This document shows positions 39,553 to 49,145 of a DNA stretch of 64,000 nt, piece after piece. Where the stretch lies: positions 8,028 through 72,027 of the forward strand of contig JAEDGZ010000009.1 of NCBI GenBank assembly GCA_016297215.1, in the 5' to 3' direction. The notes under the pieces were generated by a model, which ran no database searches, was not told the origin of the DNA, and saw nothing but the letters and a program-made list of their open reading frames with translations. Both the position numbers and the translations under genes were made by a program. The DNA is from Paludibacteraceae bacterium. GTDB taxonomy: Bacteria > Bacteroidota > Bacteroidia > Bacteroidales > Paludibacteraceae. How positions within the stretch are numbered: the stretch's first letter is position 1; each line of letters opens with the position of its first letter.

Positions 39553-40554
39553 TTACTCTGCTTTGCCGTTCGAGCCGAGCACGTTGATAATCTTGTGCTT
39601 GTACAGTTCGGTCATCAGGTCGCGAGCAGGACCGCAGTACTTGCGCGGGTCGAACTCACCCGGCTTCTCCCAGAATACCTTGCGAACAGCAGCGGTGAAT
39701 GCCAAACGGCTATCGCTGTCGATGTTAATCTTGCAAACAGCGCTGGCAGCAGCCTTACGCAACTGCTCCTCGGGGATACCCACTGCGTCGGGCAACTTGC
39801 CGCCGGTAGCGTTAATCATATCCACATACTCTTGGGGTACGCTCGACGAGCCGTGCAGCACGATGGGGAAGCCCGGCAGTTGCTCCATGATAGCATCGAG
39901 TACATCGAATGCCAAGGGAGGAGGCACCAGACGACCGGTCTGCGGGTCGCGTGTGCACTGCTCGGGGGTGAACTTGTATGCGCCGTGGCTCGTACCGATG
40001 GAGATAGCCAGCGAGTCGCAGCCCGTGCGGGTAGCGAAGTCCACTACCTCTTCGGGCTTGGTGTAGTGAGATACCTCGGAGGCAACCTCATCCTCTACGC
40101 CTGCCAACACGCCCAACTCAGCCTCTACGGTTACGTCGAACTGATGAGCATAGTCCACTACTTTCTTGGTCAGTGCGATGTTCTCCTCGTAGGGAAGCGA
40201 AGAAGCGTCAATCATCACGCTCGAGAAACCGAAGTCCACACAACTCTTGCAGAGCTCGAAGGAGTCTCCGTGATCGAGGTGCAAGCAGATTTGCGGGTGC
40301 TCCCAGCCCAATTCTTTTGCATACTCCACTGCACCTTGTGCCATATAGCGGAGAAGGGTTTGGTTAGCGTAGTTGCGCGCACCTTTCGATACTTGGAGGA
40401 TAACAGGGCTCTTCGTCTCTGCCGAAGCCTTGATGATAGCCTGCAACTGCTCCATGTTGTTGAAGTTAAAAGCAGGAATAGCATACCCGCCTTTGATTGC
40501 CTTTGCGAACATCTCTCGAGTGTTCACAAGACCAAGTTCTTTGAAATTAACCAT
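39553..40554 (-). CDS. fba: Fructose-bisphosphate aldolase, class II
   Basis: Zinc-dependent aldolase joining or splitting fructose 1,6-bisphosphate; cytoplasmic. Visible motifs are GGYAIPAFNFNNMEQLQAI, the zinc/substrate loop ICLHLDHGDSFELCKSCVDFGF, SSVMIDASSLPYEENIALT, EAELGVLAGVEDEV, IGTSHGAYKF and VLHGSSSVPQEYV. The 333 residues match the class II type common in Bacteroidales. It is the third gene of a gpmI-OPT-fba unit, 36 bases after the transporter gene. Confidence 0.97.
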   Translation of the reverse strand: MVNFKELGLVNTREMFAKAIKGGYAIPAFNFNNMEQLQAIIKASAETKSPVILQVSKGARNYANQTLLRYMAQGAVEYAKELGWEHPQICLHLDHGDSFELCKSCVDFGFSSVMIDASSLPYEENIALTKKVVDYAHQFDVTVEAELGVLAGVEDEVASEVSHYTKPEEVVDFATRTGCDSLAISIGTSHGAYKFTPEQCTRDPQTGRLVPPPLAFDVLDAIMEQLPGFPIVLHGSSSVPQEYVDMINATGGKLPDAVGIPEEQLRKAAASAVCKINIDSDSRLAFTAAVRKVFWEKPGEFDPRKYCGPARDLMTELYKHKIINVLGSNGKAE

Positions 40555-40590
40555 TGGTTCGTTTGTTTAATTGTTTATATGTTGATTAGT

Positions 40591-42534
40591 TTATGCTTTT
40601 TTGCTTGCAATAACAAAATATACGCATAGAGCAATATATGCCGCCAGTCCCACTATCGCAGCCCAACCGCTGTTTGCCCATGCGGTGAGGTAGCACTCTG
40701 CGCCGCAGAACTTAATCACCGCGCTTACTACGCCCATCAGTGCACCGCCGGCGATAAAGCCGCTGGCAATCAGCGTACCTTTCTCGTTGCGCTTCTCTGC
40801 CAACGCCTCGGCTTGCTCGCCGTCCTTCGCACGCTTCCTGCTGACGAACCACGAGATGGCGCCGCCCACCAAGAGCGGAGTGTTCAGACTCAGCGGGATG
40901 AACATACCCAGCGCAAACGCTAGTACGGGTACACCCATGAAGTTGAGCACCAGCGCCAAGACCGCACCTGCCAGATAGAGCATCCACGGCGCGCCTTGTC
41001 CGCTCATCAACGGCTCGATGACGGCTGCCATCGCGTTCGCTTGCGGTGCTACGAGGGCGTTCTCCCCCGTGAAACCGTAGGTCTTATTCAGGATAATCAT
41101 TACGCCGCCGACCGTGGCTGCCGACACCAGCGTGCCGAGGAACTTCCACGTCTCTTGTTTCTTCGGCGTAGTGCCTATCCAGTAACCTATCTTGAGGTCA
41201 GTGATGAAGCCGCCTGCCATGGACAATGCCGTGCAGACCACGCCGCCAATGACCATTGCGCCCACCATGCCGCTCTCGCCTTTCATGCCTACTGCCACAA
41301 AGATGACCGAGGCGATAATCAGCGTCATCAGCGTCATGCCGCTCACGGGGTTGCTGCCCACAATCGCAATCGCATTCGCTGCCACGGTGGTGAAGAGGAA
41401 GGCTATCACCGTTACCACCAAGAAGGCTACCAGCGCCTGCCAGAAGTTATGCAGCACACCTACCCAGAAGAACACCAGCGTGCAGAGCAATGCCACCGCA
41501 ATCGCGATGATGAGGAACTTCATGCTTAGGTCGCGCTCCGTGCGCAGCGAGGCTTGCGCCACCGCTTTGCCCTTGCCGCCTAACTCTTTGCCTGCCAAAC
41601 CTACGGCAGACTTTATCACGCCCCAACTCTTCACAATACCTATCATGCCCGCCATAGCAATAGCGCCGATACCGATGTTGCGCCCATAGTCGGTGAACAT
41701 CACCTGCGGGTCAGCCGCCTCCATACCGGGCACGCTGCCTAACAGCGGCAGCAACACCCACCATACGAAGAACGAACCCGCGCAAATCACCGCCGCATAT
41801 TTCAGTCCGATGATATAACCCAAGCCCAAGACGGCAGCACTGGTGTTGATACTGAAGACTAATTTGAATTTCGTTGCCAGCATCTCGCCCCAACCCGTCA
41901 TACGGGTGCTGAGGCTCTCTGTCCAAAGCCCGAAGGTAGATACTACGAAGTCGTACAGACCGCCGATGCCTGCCGCCCAAATCAGCGGTTTGGCTTGGCT
42001 GCCGCCCTGCTCGCCCGACACCAGCACCTGCGTGGTGGCGGTCGCCTCGGGGAACGGATACTCGCCGTGCTTCTCTTGCACGAAATACTTGCGGAAAGGA
42101 ATCAGGAACAAGATACCCAAGCAACCGCCCAAGAGCGACGACATGAATATCTGCATGAAGTTCACCGTCATACCTGGGTACTTCGCTTGCAGGATATAGA
42201 GCGCGGGCAGCGTGAAGATAGCACCTGCTACTATCACGCCGCTTGAAGCACCGATAGACTGGATAATCACGTTCTCGCCCAGCGCGTTCTTGCGCTTGAG
42301 CGCGGACGACAAGCCTACGGCAATGATAGCGATTGGGATAGCCGCCTCAAACACTTGCCCCACTTTCAGCCCGAGGTAAGCCGCTGCGGCGGAGAAGATA
42401 ACCGCCATCAGTACACCCATCAGCACGCTGTATGGCGTTACTTCGGGGTACTCCTGCCCGGGTTTCAAGATAGGTTCGTACTTCTCACCCTTCTTCAGCG
42501 GGCGATTGGCGTTCTCGGGGAGACGAGTTTGCAT
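40591..42534 (-). CDS. OPT family oligopeptide transporter
   Basis: Integral membrane transporter of 647 residues with about 15 membrane segments, of the prokaryotic OPT (oligopeptide/metal-chelate) family. The start PGQEYPEVTPYSVLMGVLMA, followed by SAAAAYLGLKVGQVFEAAIPIAIIAVG, and FPEATATTQVLVSGE are typical. GGGVMIILNKTYG-like and SGQGAPWMLYLAGAVLAL segments occur near the C-terminus. The substrate is probably small peptides and cannot be fixed. Its place between two glycolytic genes is unusual and may only reflect shared transcription. Confidence 0.92.
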   Translation of the reverse strand: MQTRLPENANRPLKKGEKYEPILKPGQEYPEVTPYSVLMGVLMAVIFSAAAAYLGLKVGQVFEAAIPIAIIAVGLSSALKRKNALGENVIIQSIGASSGVIVAGAIFTLPALYILQAKYPGMTVNFMQIFMSSLLGGCLGILFLIPFRKYFVQEKHGEYPFPEATATTQVLVSGEQGGSQAKPLIWAAGIGGLYDFVVSTFGLWTESLSTRMTGWGEMLATKFKLVFSINTSAAVLGLGYIIGLKYAAVICAGSFFVWWVLLPLLGSVPGMEAADPQVMFTDYGRNIGIGAIAMAGMIGIVKSWGVIKSAVGLAGKELGGKGKAVAQASLRTERDLSMKFLIIAIAVALLCTLVFFWVGVLHNFWQALVAFLVVTVIAFLFTTVAANAIAIVGSNPVSGMTLMTLIIASVIFVAVGMKGESGMVGAMVIGGVVCTALSMAGGFITDLKIGYWIGTTPKKQETWKFLGTLVSAATVGGVMIILNKTYGFTGENALVAPQANAMAAVIEPLMSGQGAPWMLYLAGAVLALVLNFMGVPVLAFALGMFIPLSLNTPLLVGGAISWFVSRKRAKDGEQAEALAEKRNEKGTLIASGFIAGGALMGVVSAVIKFCGAECYLTAWANSGWAAIVGLAAYIALCVYFVIASKKA

Positions 42535-42549
42535 AAGAGAGAATAGGAA

Positions 42550-44076
42550 TTAGTGAATCAGATTGTGTCCTGTCATCTCGGCGGGTTGCTGCAAGCCGAG
42601 GATATGGCAGAGCGAGGGAGCTACATCGGCGAGAATACCGTCCTCCAACCGAGCATCGAGATGCTCGCGGCTGACATAGACGAACGGCACGGGGTTGAGC
42701 GAGTGTGCCGTGTTCGGCGTGCCGTCTGCGTTGATAGCATTGTCGCAGTTGCCGTGGTCGGCGATGATGATAATCTCGTAGTCGTTCTTGAGTGCGGTAT
42801 TCACTACCTTGTCCACGCATACGTCTATTGTCTCTACGGCTTTCACGATAGCGTCATACACGCCCGTGTGCCCTACCATGTCGCCGTTGGCGAAGTTCAG
42901 GGTGATATAGTCGTACTTCTGCGTGTCGAGTGCTTGGCAAAGCGCTTCGGTAACCTCCGGCGCAGACATCTCCGGCTGCAGGTCGTAGGTCGCTACCTTC
43001 GGCGAAGGAATCAGGATACGCTCCTCGCCCGGGTACTCTGCCTCGCGACCGCCGTTGAAGAAGAAGGTAACGTGTGCGAACTTCTCCGTCTCGGCAATAC
43101 GCAGTTGCTTCATGCCTGCTTTCGATACAATCTCGCCCATGGTGTTCTGCACGTTCTCTTTGGGGAACAACACGTGCAGTCCTTGGAACGACGAGTCGTA
43201 AGGAGTCATGCAGTAGTAGTGCAGGTTGGGGATGGTGTGCATGCCTTGCTCGGGCATGTCCTGTTGCGTGAGCACGATGGTGATTTCCTTCGCGCGGTCG
43301 TTGCGGTAGTTGAAGAAAATCACGATGTCGCCTTCCTCGATAGTCGCGAGCGGTTGCCCGTTGCGCACATGTACGATAGGCTTCACGAACTCATCGGTAA
43401 CGCCTGCGTCGTATGATGCCTGCATCGCCTCGTGCATGTCCTCAAAGGCTGCGCCTTGTCCGTTCACCAAGCAGTCGTATGCCACCTTTACGCGCTCCCA
43501 ACGCTTGTCGCGGTCCATAGCGTAGAAACGCCCTTGGATAGAAGCAATCTCACCGCAGGTCTCTTGCAGGTGCGCTTCCAGTTGGTCAATGAAGCCGATA
43601 CCCGACTTCGGGTCAGTGTCGCGTCCGTCCATGAAGCAGTGCACGAAAGTGCGACCGTCCAGTCCGTACTCCTTGGCGATAGAGGTCAGGTAGAAGAGGT
43701 GCTCAAGCGAAGAGTGCACGCCGCCGTTGGAGGTCAAGCCCATGATATGCAGTTTCTTGCCTGTCTCTTTGGCGGTGGTGAAGGCGCTTACTATCTCGGG
43801 GTTCTGCTTGATAGAACCGTCTTTGCAGGCGCGGTTAATCTTCACAAGGTCTTGATATACCACGCGACCGGCACCGATATTCAGGTGCCCCACCTCCGAG
43901 TTACCCATCTGCCCGTCGGGTAAGCCTACGTTCTCGCCGCTGGCTTGCAACTGGCTGTGAGGGTATTTGGCTAACAAGGCGTCCCAATGGGGGGTCGGCG
44001 TACTAAAAATAGCATCGGCTTTGGAGTGGTTGCCCAAGCCCCAGCCGTCTAAAATCATTAATAATGCTTTTTTCAT
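42550..44076 (-). CDS. gpmI: 2,3-bisphosphoglycerate-independent phosphoglycerate mutase
   Basis: Manganese-dependent enzyme interconverting 3- and 2-phosphoglycerate. The alkaline-phosphatase-like core starts ALLMILDGWGLGNHSKADAI; the phosphoserine is Ser60 in MGNSEVGHLNIGAG. HCFMDGRDTDPKSG and NFANGDMVGHTGVYDA, with IIIADHGNCDNAINADG, supply metal ligands. The 508 residues are normal. First gene of its unit, with a promoter at 44112. Confidence 0.97.
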   Translation of the reverse strand: MKKALLMILDGWGLGNHSKADAIFSTPTPHWDALLAKYPHSQLQASGENVGLPDGQMGNSEVGHLNIGAGRVVYQDLVKINRACKDGSIKQNPEIVSAFTTAKETGKKLHIMGLTSNGGVHSSLEHLFYLTSIAKEYGLDGRTFVHCFMDGRDTDPKSGIGFIDQLEAHLQETCGEIASIQGRFYAMDRDKRWERVKVAYDCLVNGQGAAFEDMHEAMQASYDAGVTDEFVKPIVHVRNGQPLATIEEGDIVIFFNYRNDRAKEITIVLTQQDMPEQGMHTIPNLHYYCMTPYDSSFQGLHVLFPKENVQNTMGEIVSKAGMKQLRIAETEKFAHVTFFFNGGREAEYPGEERILIPSPKVATYDLQPEMSAPEVTEALCQALDTQKYDYITLNFANGDMVGHTGVYDAIVKAVETIDVCVDKVVNTALKNDYEIIIIADHGNCDNAINADGTPNTAHSLNPVPFVYVSREHLDARLEDGILADVAPSLCHILGLQQPAEMTGHNLIH

Positions 44077-44111
44077 AGATGCGTTATCTGTTTATAAGTT
44101 CAAATCGACCG

Positions 44112-44142
44112 CAAAATTACTGCTTTTTTAGCAATTATGCAA
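44112..44142 (-). promoter_or_regulatory. Bacteroidetes-type promoter of gpmI-OPT-fba
   Basis: Minus strand TTG (44140-44142), 20 bases, TAATTTTG (44112-44119), preceded by AAAAAAGCAG. Confidence 0.8.
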
Positions 44143-44185
44143 GAATTCTTTGCAAACTGCCAAGTAGAGTGTGCAAAACCGCTGC

Positions 44186-45319
44186 CTATCGTCCCTTGTA
44201 CATATCTTCGTAGTACTTCTCGTACTCGCCGGAGGTGATATTATCCATCCATGCTTGGTTGTCGAGATACCAGCGGACGGTCTTTTCGATGCCCTCCTCG
44301 AATTGCAGCGAGGGTTCCCAACCTAATTCGGCCTGCAGTTTGCGCGAGTCGATAGCGTAGCGCAAGTCGTGCCCTGCGCGGTCGGTAACATACGTGATGA
44401 GGTCCATGTCTTCGCCCTCTTGGCGACCCAAGAGACGGTCAACGGTATTGATAACCACCTTGATGATATCGATGTTCTTCCACTCGTTGAAGCCGCCGAT
44501 GTTGTAGGTCTCGGCAATGGTACCTTTGTGAAAAATCAGGTCGATGGCGCGTGCGTGGTCTTCCACGTAGAGCCAGTCGCGCACGTTCTCGCCCTTGCCA
44601 TAGACGGGTAACGGCTTGCGGTGGCGGATGTTGTTGATAAAGAGCGGAATCAACTTCTCGGGGAACTGGTAGGGTCCGTAGTTGTTCGAGCAGTTGGTAA
44701 CGATGGTAGGCATGCCGTAGGTGTCGTGGAACGCACGCACGAAGTGGTCAGACGATGCTTTCGACGCAGAGTAGGGCGAGTGGGGATTGTACTTCGTGGT
44801 CTCCAAGAAGAACTCCTCGCCGTAAGCCTCGTGGTGTGCCGAGGAGGCTTTGGTGGTGAAGGGCGGGGTAACGCCCTCGGGGTGCGTCAGTTCCAAAGCG
44901 CCATAGACCTCATCGGTAGAGATGTGGTAGAAGCGTTTGCCTTCGTATTTTTCCGGCAGCGACTCCCAGTAGAGTTTAGCGGCTTGGAGCATCGAGAGCG
45001 TGCCCAGCACGTTGGTGCGTGCGAAGGTGAAGGGGTCTTTGATGGAGCGGTCTACATGGCTCTCGGCGGCAAGGTGGATAATGCCCGTAACGTGCTCTTC
45101 CTGCATCAGGGCATAGATGGTGTCGAAGTCGCAGATGTCGGCTTTCACGAAGCGGTAGTTGGGCTTGTCCTCGATGTCTTTGAGGTTCGCCAGGTTGCCC
45201 GCGTAGGTCAACTTATCCACATTGATGATTCTGTACTCCGGATATTTGTTCACAAATAGCCTAACAACGTGGCTGCCGATAAATCCTGCGCCACCGGTGA
45301 TGATGATAGTAGGGGTCAT
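44186..45319 (-). CDS. rfbB: dTDP-glucose 4,6-dehydratase
   Basis: Converts dTDP-glucose to dTDP-4-keto-6-deoxyglucose for rhamnose and other deoxysugars of surface glycans. NAD-binding IITGGAGFIGSHVVRLF at the N-terminus, HLAAESHVDRSI, the catalytic STDEVYG, and YSASKASSDHFVRAFHDTYG with the Tyr-x3-Lys pair. 377 residues, a normal length. It overlaps the upstream birA by ATGA. The other dTDP-rhamnose genes (rfbA, rfbC, rfbD) are not adjacent. Confidence 0.97.
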   Translation of the reverse strand: MTPTIIITGGAGFIGSHVVRLFVNKYPEYRIINVDKLTYAGNLANLKDIEDKPNYRFVKADICDFDTIYALMQEEHVTGIIHLAAESHVDRSIKDPFTFARTNVLGTLSMLQAAKLYWESLPEKYEGKRFYHISTDEVYGALELTHPEGVTPPFTTKASSAHHEAYGEEFFLETTKYNPHSPYSASKASSDHFVRAFHDTYGMPTIVTNCSNNYGPYQFPEKLIPLFINNIRHRKPLPVYGKGENVRDWLYVEDHARAIDLIFHKGTIAETYNIGGFNEWKNIDIIKVVINTVDRLLGRQEGEDMDLITYVTDRAGHDLRYAIDSRKLQAELGWEPSLQFEEGIEKTVRWYLDNQAWMDNITSGEYEKYYEDMYKGR

Positions 45320-46080
45320 AGTATATATCTTATTTCTTTGAAGTGATATTTCTTATGTTCGTTATTGGGTGTTTGTAGTATAATCTCGCCCGCATTGGTT
45401 ATTCCCTCTATCCTTGCAAGGAAGCCGCCGTCTTTTGCCTCAGCGTTCATGGTGGGGGTGAGGGAGACTTCGCGCTCTATGAAACGCCACCATCCTTCGC
45501 GGCGGTAGAGGTGCTGCATGTAGGCTTCCCGCCACTCGCTCTGCGGTCGTTGCAGCCATGCTTGCAGGTGCATCATATACCGTGTGAGCACCTTCTCCGG
45601 CGAGTAGGACTGCCCTGTAATCAACCGCATGGAGACGGGATTCGGTGCATTGCCTATCCAGTGCTCTTGGTTGATATTCAGCCCGATGCCGATGATAGAA
45701 TAGGCTATTTCTCTGCCCGCGAGCGTGTTCTCTATCAGCATCCCTGCCAGTTTCTTATCGCCCCAATAGAGGTCGTTGGGCCACTTGATGGTCAGTCCCT
45801 CGTCCCCTATCGCCTCCGCCACCGTCTCCCGTAGCGCCACTGCCGCCAGCATGGAGAGCATGAACTGCTCCGCTATCGCCACCTGCGGCTTGCGAAGCAA
45901 CACCGAGAACAGCAGGTTCTTCCCTCGCTCGCTTTCCCATCCGTTGCCTGCCTGCCCGCGTCCTGCCGTCTGAAAGCCCGTCCACACTACGGGTATGCGC
46001 TCCTCGCGCAGCCATACCGCCTCTGCCACCATAGCGGCTTTCAGCAGGTTGTTCGTACTATCGGTTTCTTCAATATACAT
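45316..46080 (-). CDS. birA: Biotin--[acetyl-CoA-carboxylase] ligase (no regulatory domain)
   Basis: Attaches biotin to carboxyl carrier proteins. ATG at 46080 is chosen because the product then begins MYIEETDSTNNLLK, the family's ATP/biotin start. An upstream in-frame start at 46425 would fuse about 115 residues read antisense to dacB. Motifs are QTAGRGQAGNGWESERGKNL and IKWPNDLYWGDKKLAGMLIE. The protein (254 residues) lacks the N-terminal DNA-binding domain of the E. coli enzyme, so it is a plain ligase. It lies between dacB (17 bases upstream) and rfbB (overlap). Confidence 0.93.
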   Translation of the reverse strand: MYIEETDSTNNLLKAAMVAEAVWLREERIPVVWTGFQTAGRGQAGNGWESERGKNLLFSVLLRKPQVAIAEQFMLSMLAAVALRETVAEAIGDEGLTIKWPNDLYWGDKKLAGMLIENTLAGREIAYSIIGIGLNINQEHWIGNAPNPVSMRLITGQSYSPEKVLTRYMMHLQAWLQRPQSEWREAYMQHLYRREGWWRFIEREVSLTPTMNAEAKDGGFLARIEGITNAGEIILQTPNNEHKKYHFKEIRYIL

Positions 46081-46097
46081 TATGGACGATATATCGT

Positions 46098-47501
46098 TTA
46101 TAGGTTCAGCAGGTATCGTTCGATGATGGTTTGTATCTTCTTGGCTTTGCAGGGGGCGCTGTTGACGAGTATGGCGAACACCCATCGCTCGCCGTTCGGG
46201 CGGTTGATATACCCTGCGTAGTTCTTCGTGCCGGCTATCGTGCCGCTCTTCGCCTGCACGCGTCCTTGCAGCGAGGTGCCTGCCAGCAGGCTTCGGAGTG
46301 TCCCGCTCTCGCCGCTCACCGGCAGCGAGGCAAGCCATACCTCGCGGTTCTTGCTGCCGTCCATGTAGGTGAGCAACTGCACCAGCGTTGCCGCACTCAC
46401 AGCATCTTGCGGCGCTAGTCCGCAACCGTCCTTGATGAGCGCATTGCCTATATCCACGCCGCGCCGCTTCCAGAAGTCGCGCACCACCTCGCAGGAGTTG
46501 TGTATCGTGCCAGGCTTGCCGTAGTTGAGCCCGAGGTAGCGGAACAGTGCCTCTGCGAACAGGTTATTGCTATGGATGTTGCACTCCGCCACCAGCACCC
46601 CCAGCGAGTCGGACTTATGCTCGTATAGCACGCGCCTCGCCGGCAGCAGCGGGTTGTAGTCCGCCATATAGGTCGCCGGCTCGCATACCGTTACCCCCCA
46701 CGCGTTCAACTCCCGTTGCAGGTGCTGCGCCAGCAGCAAGCCCGGGTTGGGCATGTCGCTCCGCACACCGAACACACCGAGGTTGGAAGGGATGGAGCCC
46801 GTCAGGTAACGCTCTTTGCTGTACGGCAACCCGTGGACGAATGCCCCGTCGTAGGTGATCTGCGTGCAGCGGATATGGTTAATCAGTTGCAGGTCGGGGT
46901 AGTAAGGCTCCACGCGCGTTACTTCTGCCACGCTGCCTACCTCGCCGCTCTTGAGTACGATATTCAGGCTGTTGCTCAAGTAGTTGATACCGAACACGCC
47001 CGGGGCGTAGTAGTTGCCCGCGTCTTCCCATAGCCATGCGGGATTCACCGCGTCTCCGTCCAGCAGCGTCATGTCTGCCACCACGCGCCCTTCTATCCTC
47101 CGTATCCCCGCGTCCATCACGGCTTTCGCCCATTTGGCAAGGAAGGCGGTGTTGGTATTAGGGACAGAGCCGTTGCCGCGTCCCCTGCCGAGCAGCAGAC
47201 CCAGCGAGGGGTCGCACGAGCCTTTGATGTACAGGTCGCCTTTCAGCACCCCGTCCTCTATCGGCGCGGAGGTCTCCAGCGTGGTTACGAAGCGGAAGTC
47301 CGCCCCCAGCAACTCCAATGCCGCGCCCGTGGTCAGCAGTTTCATCACTGATGCGGGAGGCACCACGTTCTCTTCGCGATAACTGTCTATCGTCTCCTGC
47401 GTGTCGATGTTCTTCACCAGCACGCTGATGTTCGCCTGCTCCGTCAGCGGGTTCTCTAGTAGCACGCCCACCGACAGCAATATACTCAATAATAAATGCA
47501 C
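46098..47501 (-). CDS. dacB: D-alanyl-D-alanine carboxypeptidase/endopeptidase (PBP4, DacB type)
   Basis: Low-molecular-weight penicillin-binding protein that trims or cleaves peptidoglycan peptides in the periplasm. Short signal segment (LLLSILLSVGVLL). Active-site Ser51-x-x-Lys54 in PPASVMKLLTTGAALELLG, the SNN-type motif in ECNIHSNNLFAEALFRYLG, and QAKSGTIAGTKNYAGYI for the KTG box, here KSG. The 467 residues fit the PBP4 class. First gene of dacB-birA-rfbB, with its promoter at 47530. Confidence 0.94.
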   Translation of the reverse strand: MHLLLSILLSVGVLLENPLTEQANISVLVKNIDTQETIDSYREENVVPPASVMKLLTTGAALELLGADFRFVTTLETSAPIEDGVLKGDLYIKGSCDPSLGLLLGRGRGNGSVPNTNTAFLAKWAKAVMDAGIRRIEGRVVADMTLLDGDAVNPAWLWEDAGNYYAPGVFGINYLSNSLNIVLKSGEVGSVAEVTRVEPYYPDLQLINHIRCTQITYDGAFVHGLPYSKERYLTGSIPSNLGVFGVRSDMPNPGLLLAQHLQRELNAWGVTVCEPATYMADYNPLLPARRVLYEHKSDSLGVLVAECNIHSNNLFAEALFRYLGLNYGKPGTIHNSCEVVRDFWKRRGVDIGNALIKDGCGLAPQDAVSAATLVQLLTYMDGSKNREVWLASLPVSGESGTLRSLLAGTSLQGRVQAKSGTIAGTKNYAGYINRPNGERWVFAILVNSAPCKAKKIQTIIERYLLNL

Positions 47502-47529
47502 AATCTTTTGTCCTTTTTCGTTCGGGCTG

Positions 47530-47561
47530 CAAAGTTACTGCTTTTCCCCGAAATATGCAAA
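47530..47561 (-). promoter_or_regulatory. Bacteroidetes-type promoter of dacB-birA-rfbB
   Basis: Minus strand TTTG (47558-47561), 20 bases, TAACTTTG (47530-47537), preceded by GAAAAGCAG. Predicted start close to the dacB start codon at 47501. Confidence 0.8.
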
Positions 47562-47564
47562 TTA

Positions 47565-47775
47565 AAATTAGGAATTAGATTAAGGACACAGGATTAAGGA
47601 CTAAATAGTTTTGACTCTGATTTTTTTTAGCAGGCGGGGACGCCTGCGTACCCGGACAGCATCTTTCATCCTCACAGACGAAGGTAATAAGTCTTTTATT
47701 CTCGTTGCGGCTGAATGCCGAGTCCTCCTCCCGCCCCCTTACCCCCTCCCCCCTCTACGAGGGAGGCGGGGGAGT
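47565..47775 (+). repeat. Repeat mosaic between dacB and the CE7 esterase gene
   Basis: A GATTAAGGAC pair at a distance of 14 bases, the AAGGACTAAATAG block, a GCAGGCGGGGACGCCTGC palindrome with CGTACCCGGAC tail (47629-47656), and a CTCCCT-family element (about 47726-47775) with CCCTC/GAGGG arms. No gene is present. Confidence 0.8.
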
Positions 47776-47805
47776 TGGCTGCGCACGCCGGATATGCTAC
47801 GCACT

Positions 47806-47826
47806 CATAATTCATAATTCATAATT
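47806..47826 (+). repeat. 7-base tandem array, CATAATT x3, containing a stop codon
   Basis: Three perfect CATAATT units. The stop codon of the CE7 esterase (complement of 47819-47821) is inside the array, so its last residues are encoded by repeat DNA. Confidence 0.9.
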
Positions 47827-49111
47827 CCTCTACTAGCCACTCGGCGCGCAGTTGCTTGTGTTCGGGGTACATCCAGTGGGCGCAGTCAAGGGGCAGCAGC
47901 AGGCTCTTCGGGCATGCTAGACTGTTATAAACGGCATATGTGCTCGTCGGACAGCATACTTGGTCGTTGTAGCCCAGCATGAACCACACGGGGCAGCGGA
48001 CGAAGCGTGCGAAGTTCACCACGTCGTAGTATTCCGTCACTTTCTGTTTCTCCTCCGACAGTTCGCGCCACTTGGGCCATCCGGCAGCGCGCCCCCGTAC
48101 GTATCCTGCTATCTCTGCGAGGGCGGGGTAGGAGGCGGCTGCGGCTTTGATACGCGGGTCGAGTGCGGCATGCACGATGGTCAGCGCGCCGCCCTGCGAG
48201 CCCCCGTAGCAGCCTATACACGCCGTGTCCACGCACGCCAGCGAGCAGAGGAAATCCACCGTCTTCACCGTGCCCGCATACACGCGGCGGTAGTAATACG
48301 CATCGCGGTCGTCGAGGTGGATGGTGTTGTAGTCGCGCAGTGCGTTGGCGCGCAGGTCGGTATAGACCTGCTGCGGCAGGTTCACAGGAATGCCGTTGAT
48401 GCCCATCTCGAGCGTGATAACCCCGTGGGCGGGGAAATAGTCCACATCCCCCGGGTGTGGCTTCACGCCCGCCCCGGGCCATAGCACGACGGCGGGATAC
48501 TGCTCCGTGGCATGCAGCGGATCCACACCGCGCGGCACTGCCAGCGTGCCGTATAGATATTGCCCCTCTTGGAAGTTCTGAAAACGCACCTCATACACAT
48601 CCGCGTCAGGTGTGCAACGCTCGGGAAGCGGCGTCAGCAAAGGACGTAGCGGCACGCGACGCGCCTGCTCGATACTCTCCTGCCAGAATGCTTCGAAGTC
48701 CGTGGGAAGCGGCGTTGTGGGCACTATCTTGTCGGGCGCGAAAGCGAGGTTGATGCTGTTTGTGTAGGTCTTTCCGCCTACCTCCACCGAGGCGGTCAGC
48801 GTCTTGAAACCGGGCTCGTGCGATCCCGAGAGTCGGAGCCTATGCACACCGCTCTTGCCGGTCTTCACCACACCCTTTTTCTCCGCCTCTCGCTGCTCCA
48901 TACCCCATGTATAGCGCACCTCGGCTTCGGGTACGGGCACGTAATGACGGACGACACCAACCTCTATCTCCACCTCCTCGCCCACATCATATACCCAGTC
49001 GCCGTGGTTGGGCACAAACCGAATGGAGACATAATCGCGCTGGTTGGTTTTCTGCGCGGAGACCGTGAGGCTCAGCGCAAGGAACAATAGCAGGGAAAAA
49101 CTCTTTCGCAT
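47819..49111 (-). CDS. Acetyl xylan esterase-like protein (CE7 family), secreted
   Basis: Secreted alpha/beta-hydrolase that removes acetyl groups from xylan or short acetylated sugars. ATG 49111 gives a signal peptide (LLLFLALSLTVSA-QK). An N-terminal beta-sandwich domain of about 110 residues precedes the hydrolase. The AXE1 domain has TPLPTDFEAFWQESIEQAR, the oxyanion region YPAVVLWPGAG, the nucleophile in GCYGGSQGGALTIVHAALD, Asp in MLGYNDQVCCPTS and His in DCAHWMYPEH. 430 residues. It has its own promoter, and its polysaccharide partner genes are not adjacent. Confidence 0.9.
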   Translation of the reverse strand: MRKSFSLLLFLALSLTVSAQKTNQRDYVSIRFVPNHGDWVYDVGEEVEIEVGVVRHYVPVPEAEVRYTWGMEQREAEKKGVVKTGKSGVHRLRLSGSHEPGFKTLTASVEVGGKTYTNSINLAFAPDKIVPTTPLPTDFEAFWQESIEQARRVPLRPLLTPLPERCTPDADVYEVRFQNFQEGQYLYGTLAVPRGVDPLHATEQYPAVVLWPGAGVKPHPGDVDYFPAHGVITLEMGINGIPVNLPQQVYTDLRANALRDYNTIHLDDRDAYYYRRVYAGTVKTVDFLCSLACVDTACIGCYGGSQGGALTIVHAALDPRIKAAAASYPALAEIAGYVRGRAAGWPKWRELSEEKQKVTEYYDVVNFARFVRCPVWFMLGYNDQVCCPTSTYAVYNSLACPKSLLLPLDCAHWMYPEHKQLRAEWLVEEL

Positions 49112-49120
49112 GGTCAAAAT

Positions 49121-49141
49121 GAAACTTGAAACTTGAAAAAC
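49121..49141 (+). repeat. 7-base tandem array, GAAACTT type
   Basis: GAAACTT, GAAACTT, GAAAAAC in the leader of the CE7 gene, 10 bases from its start codon. A perfect GAAACCT x3 array follows at 49213-49233. Confidence 0.85.
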
Positions 49142-49145
49142 GCTA

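Noticed and set aside
42553..43416. 287-codon plus-strand frame opposite gpmI
   Set aside because: Antisense shadow of a clear glycolytic gene.
46081..46425. N-terminal extension of BirA by about 115 residues
   Set aside because: It overlaps the dacB gene out of frame; the family start MYIEETDSTN is at 46080.
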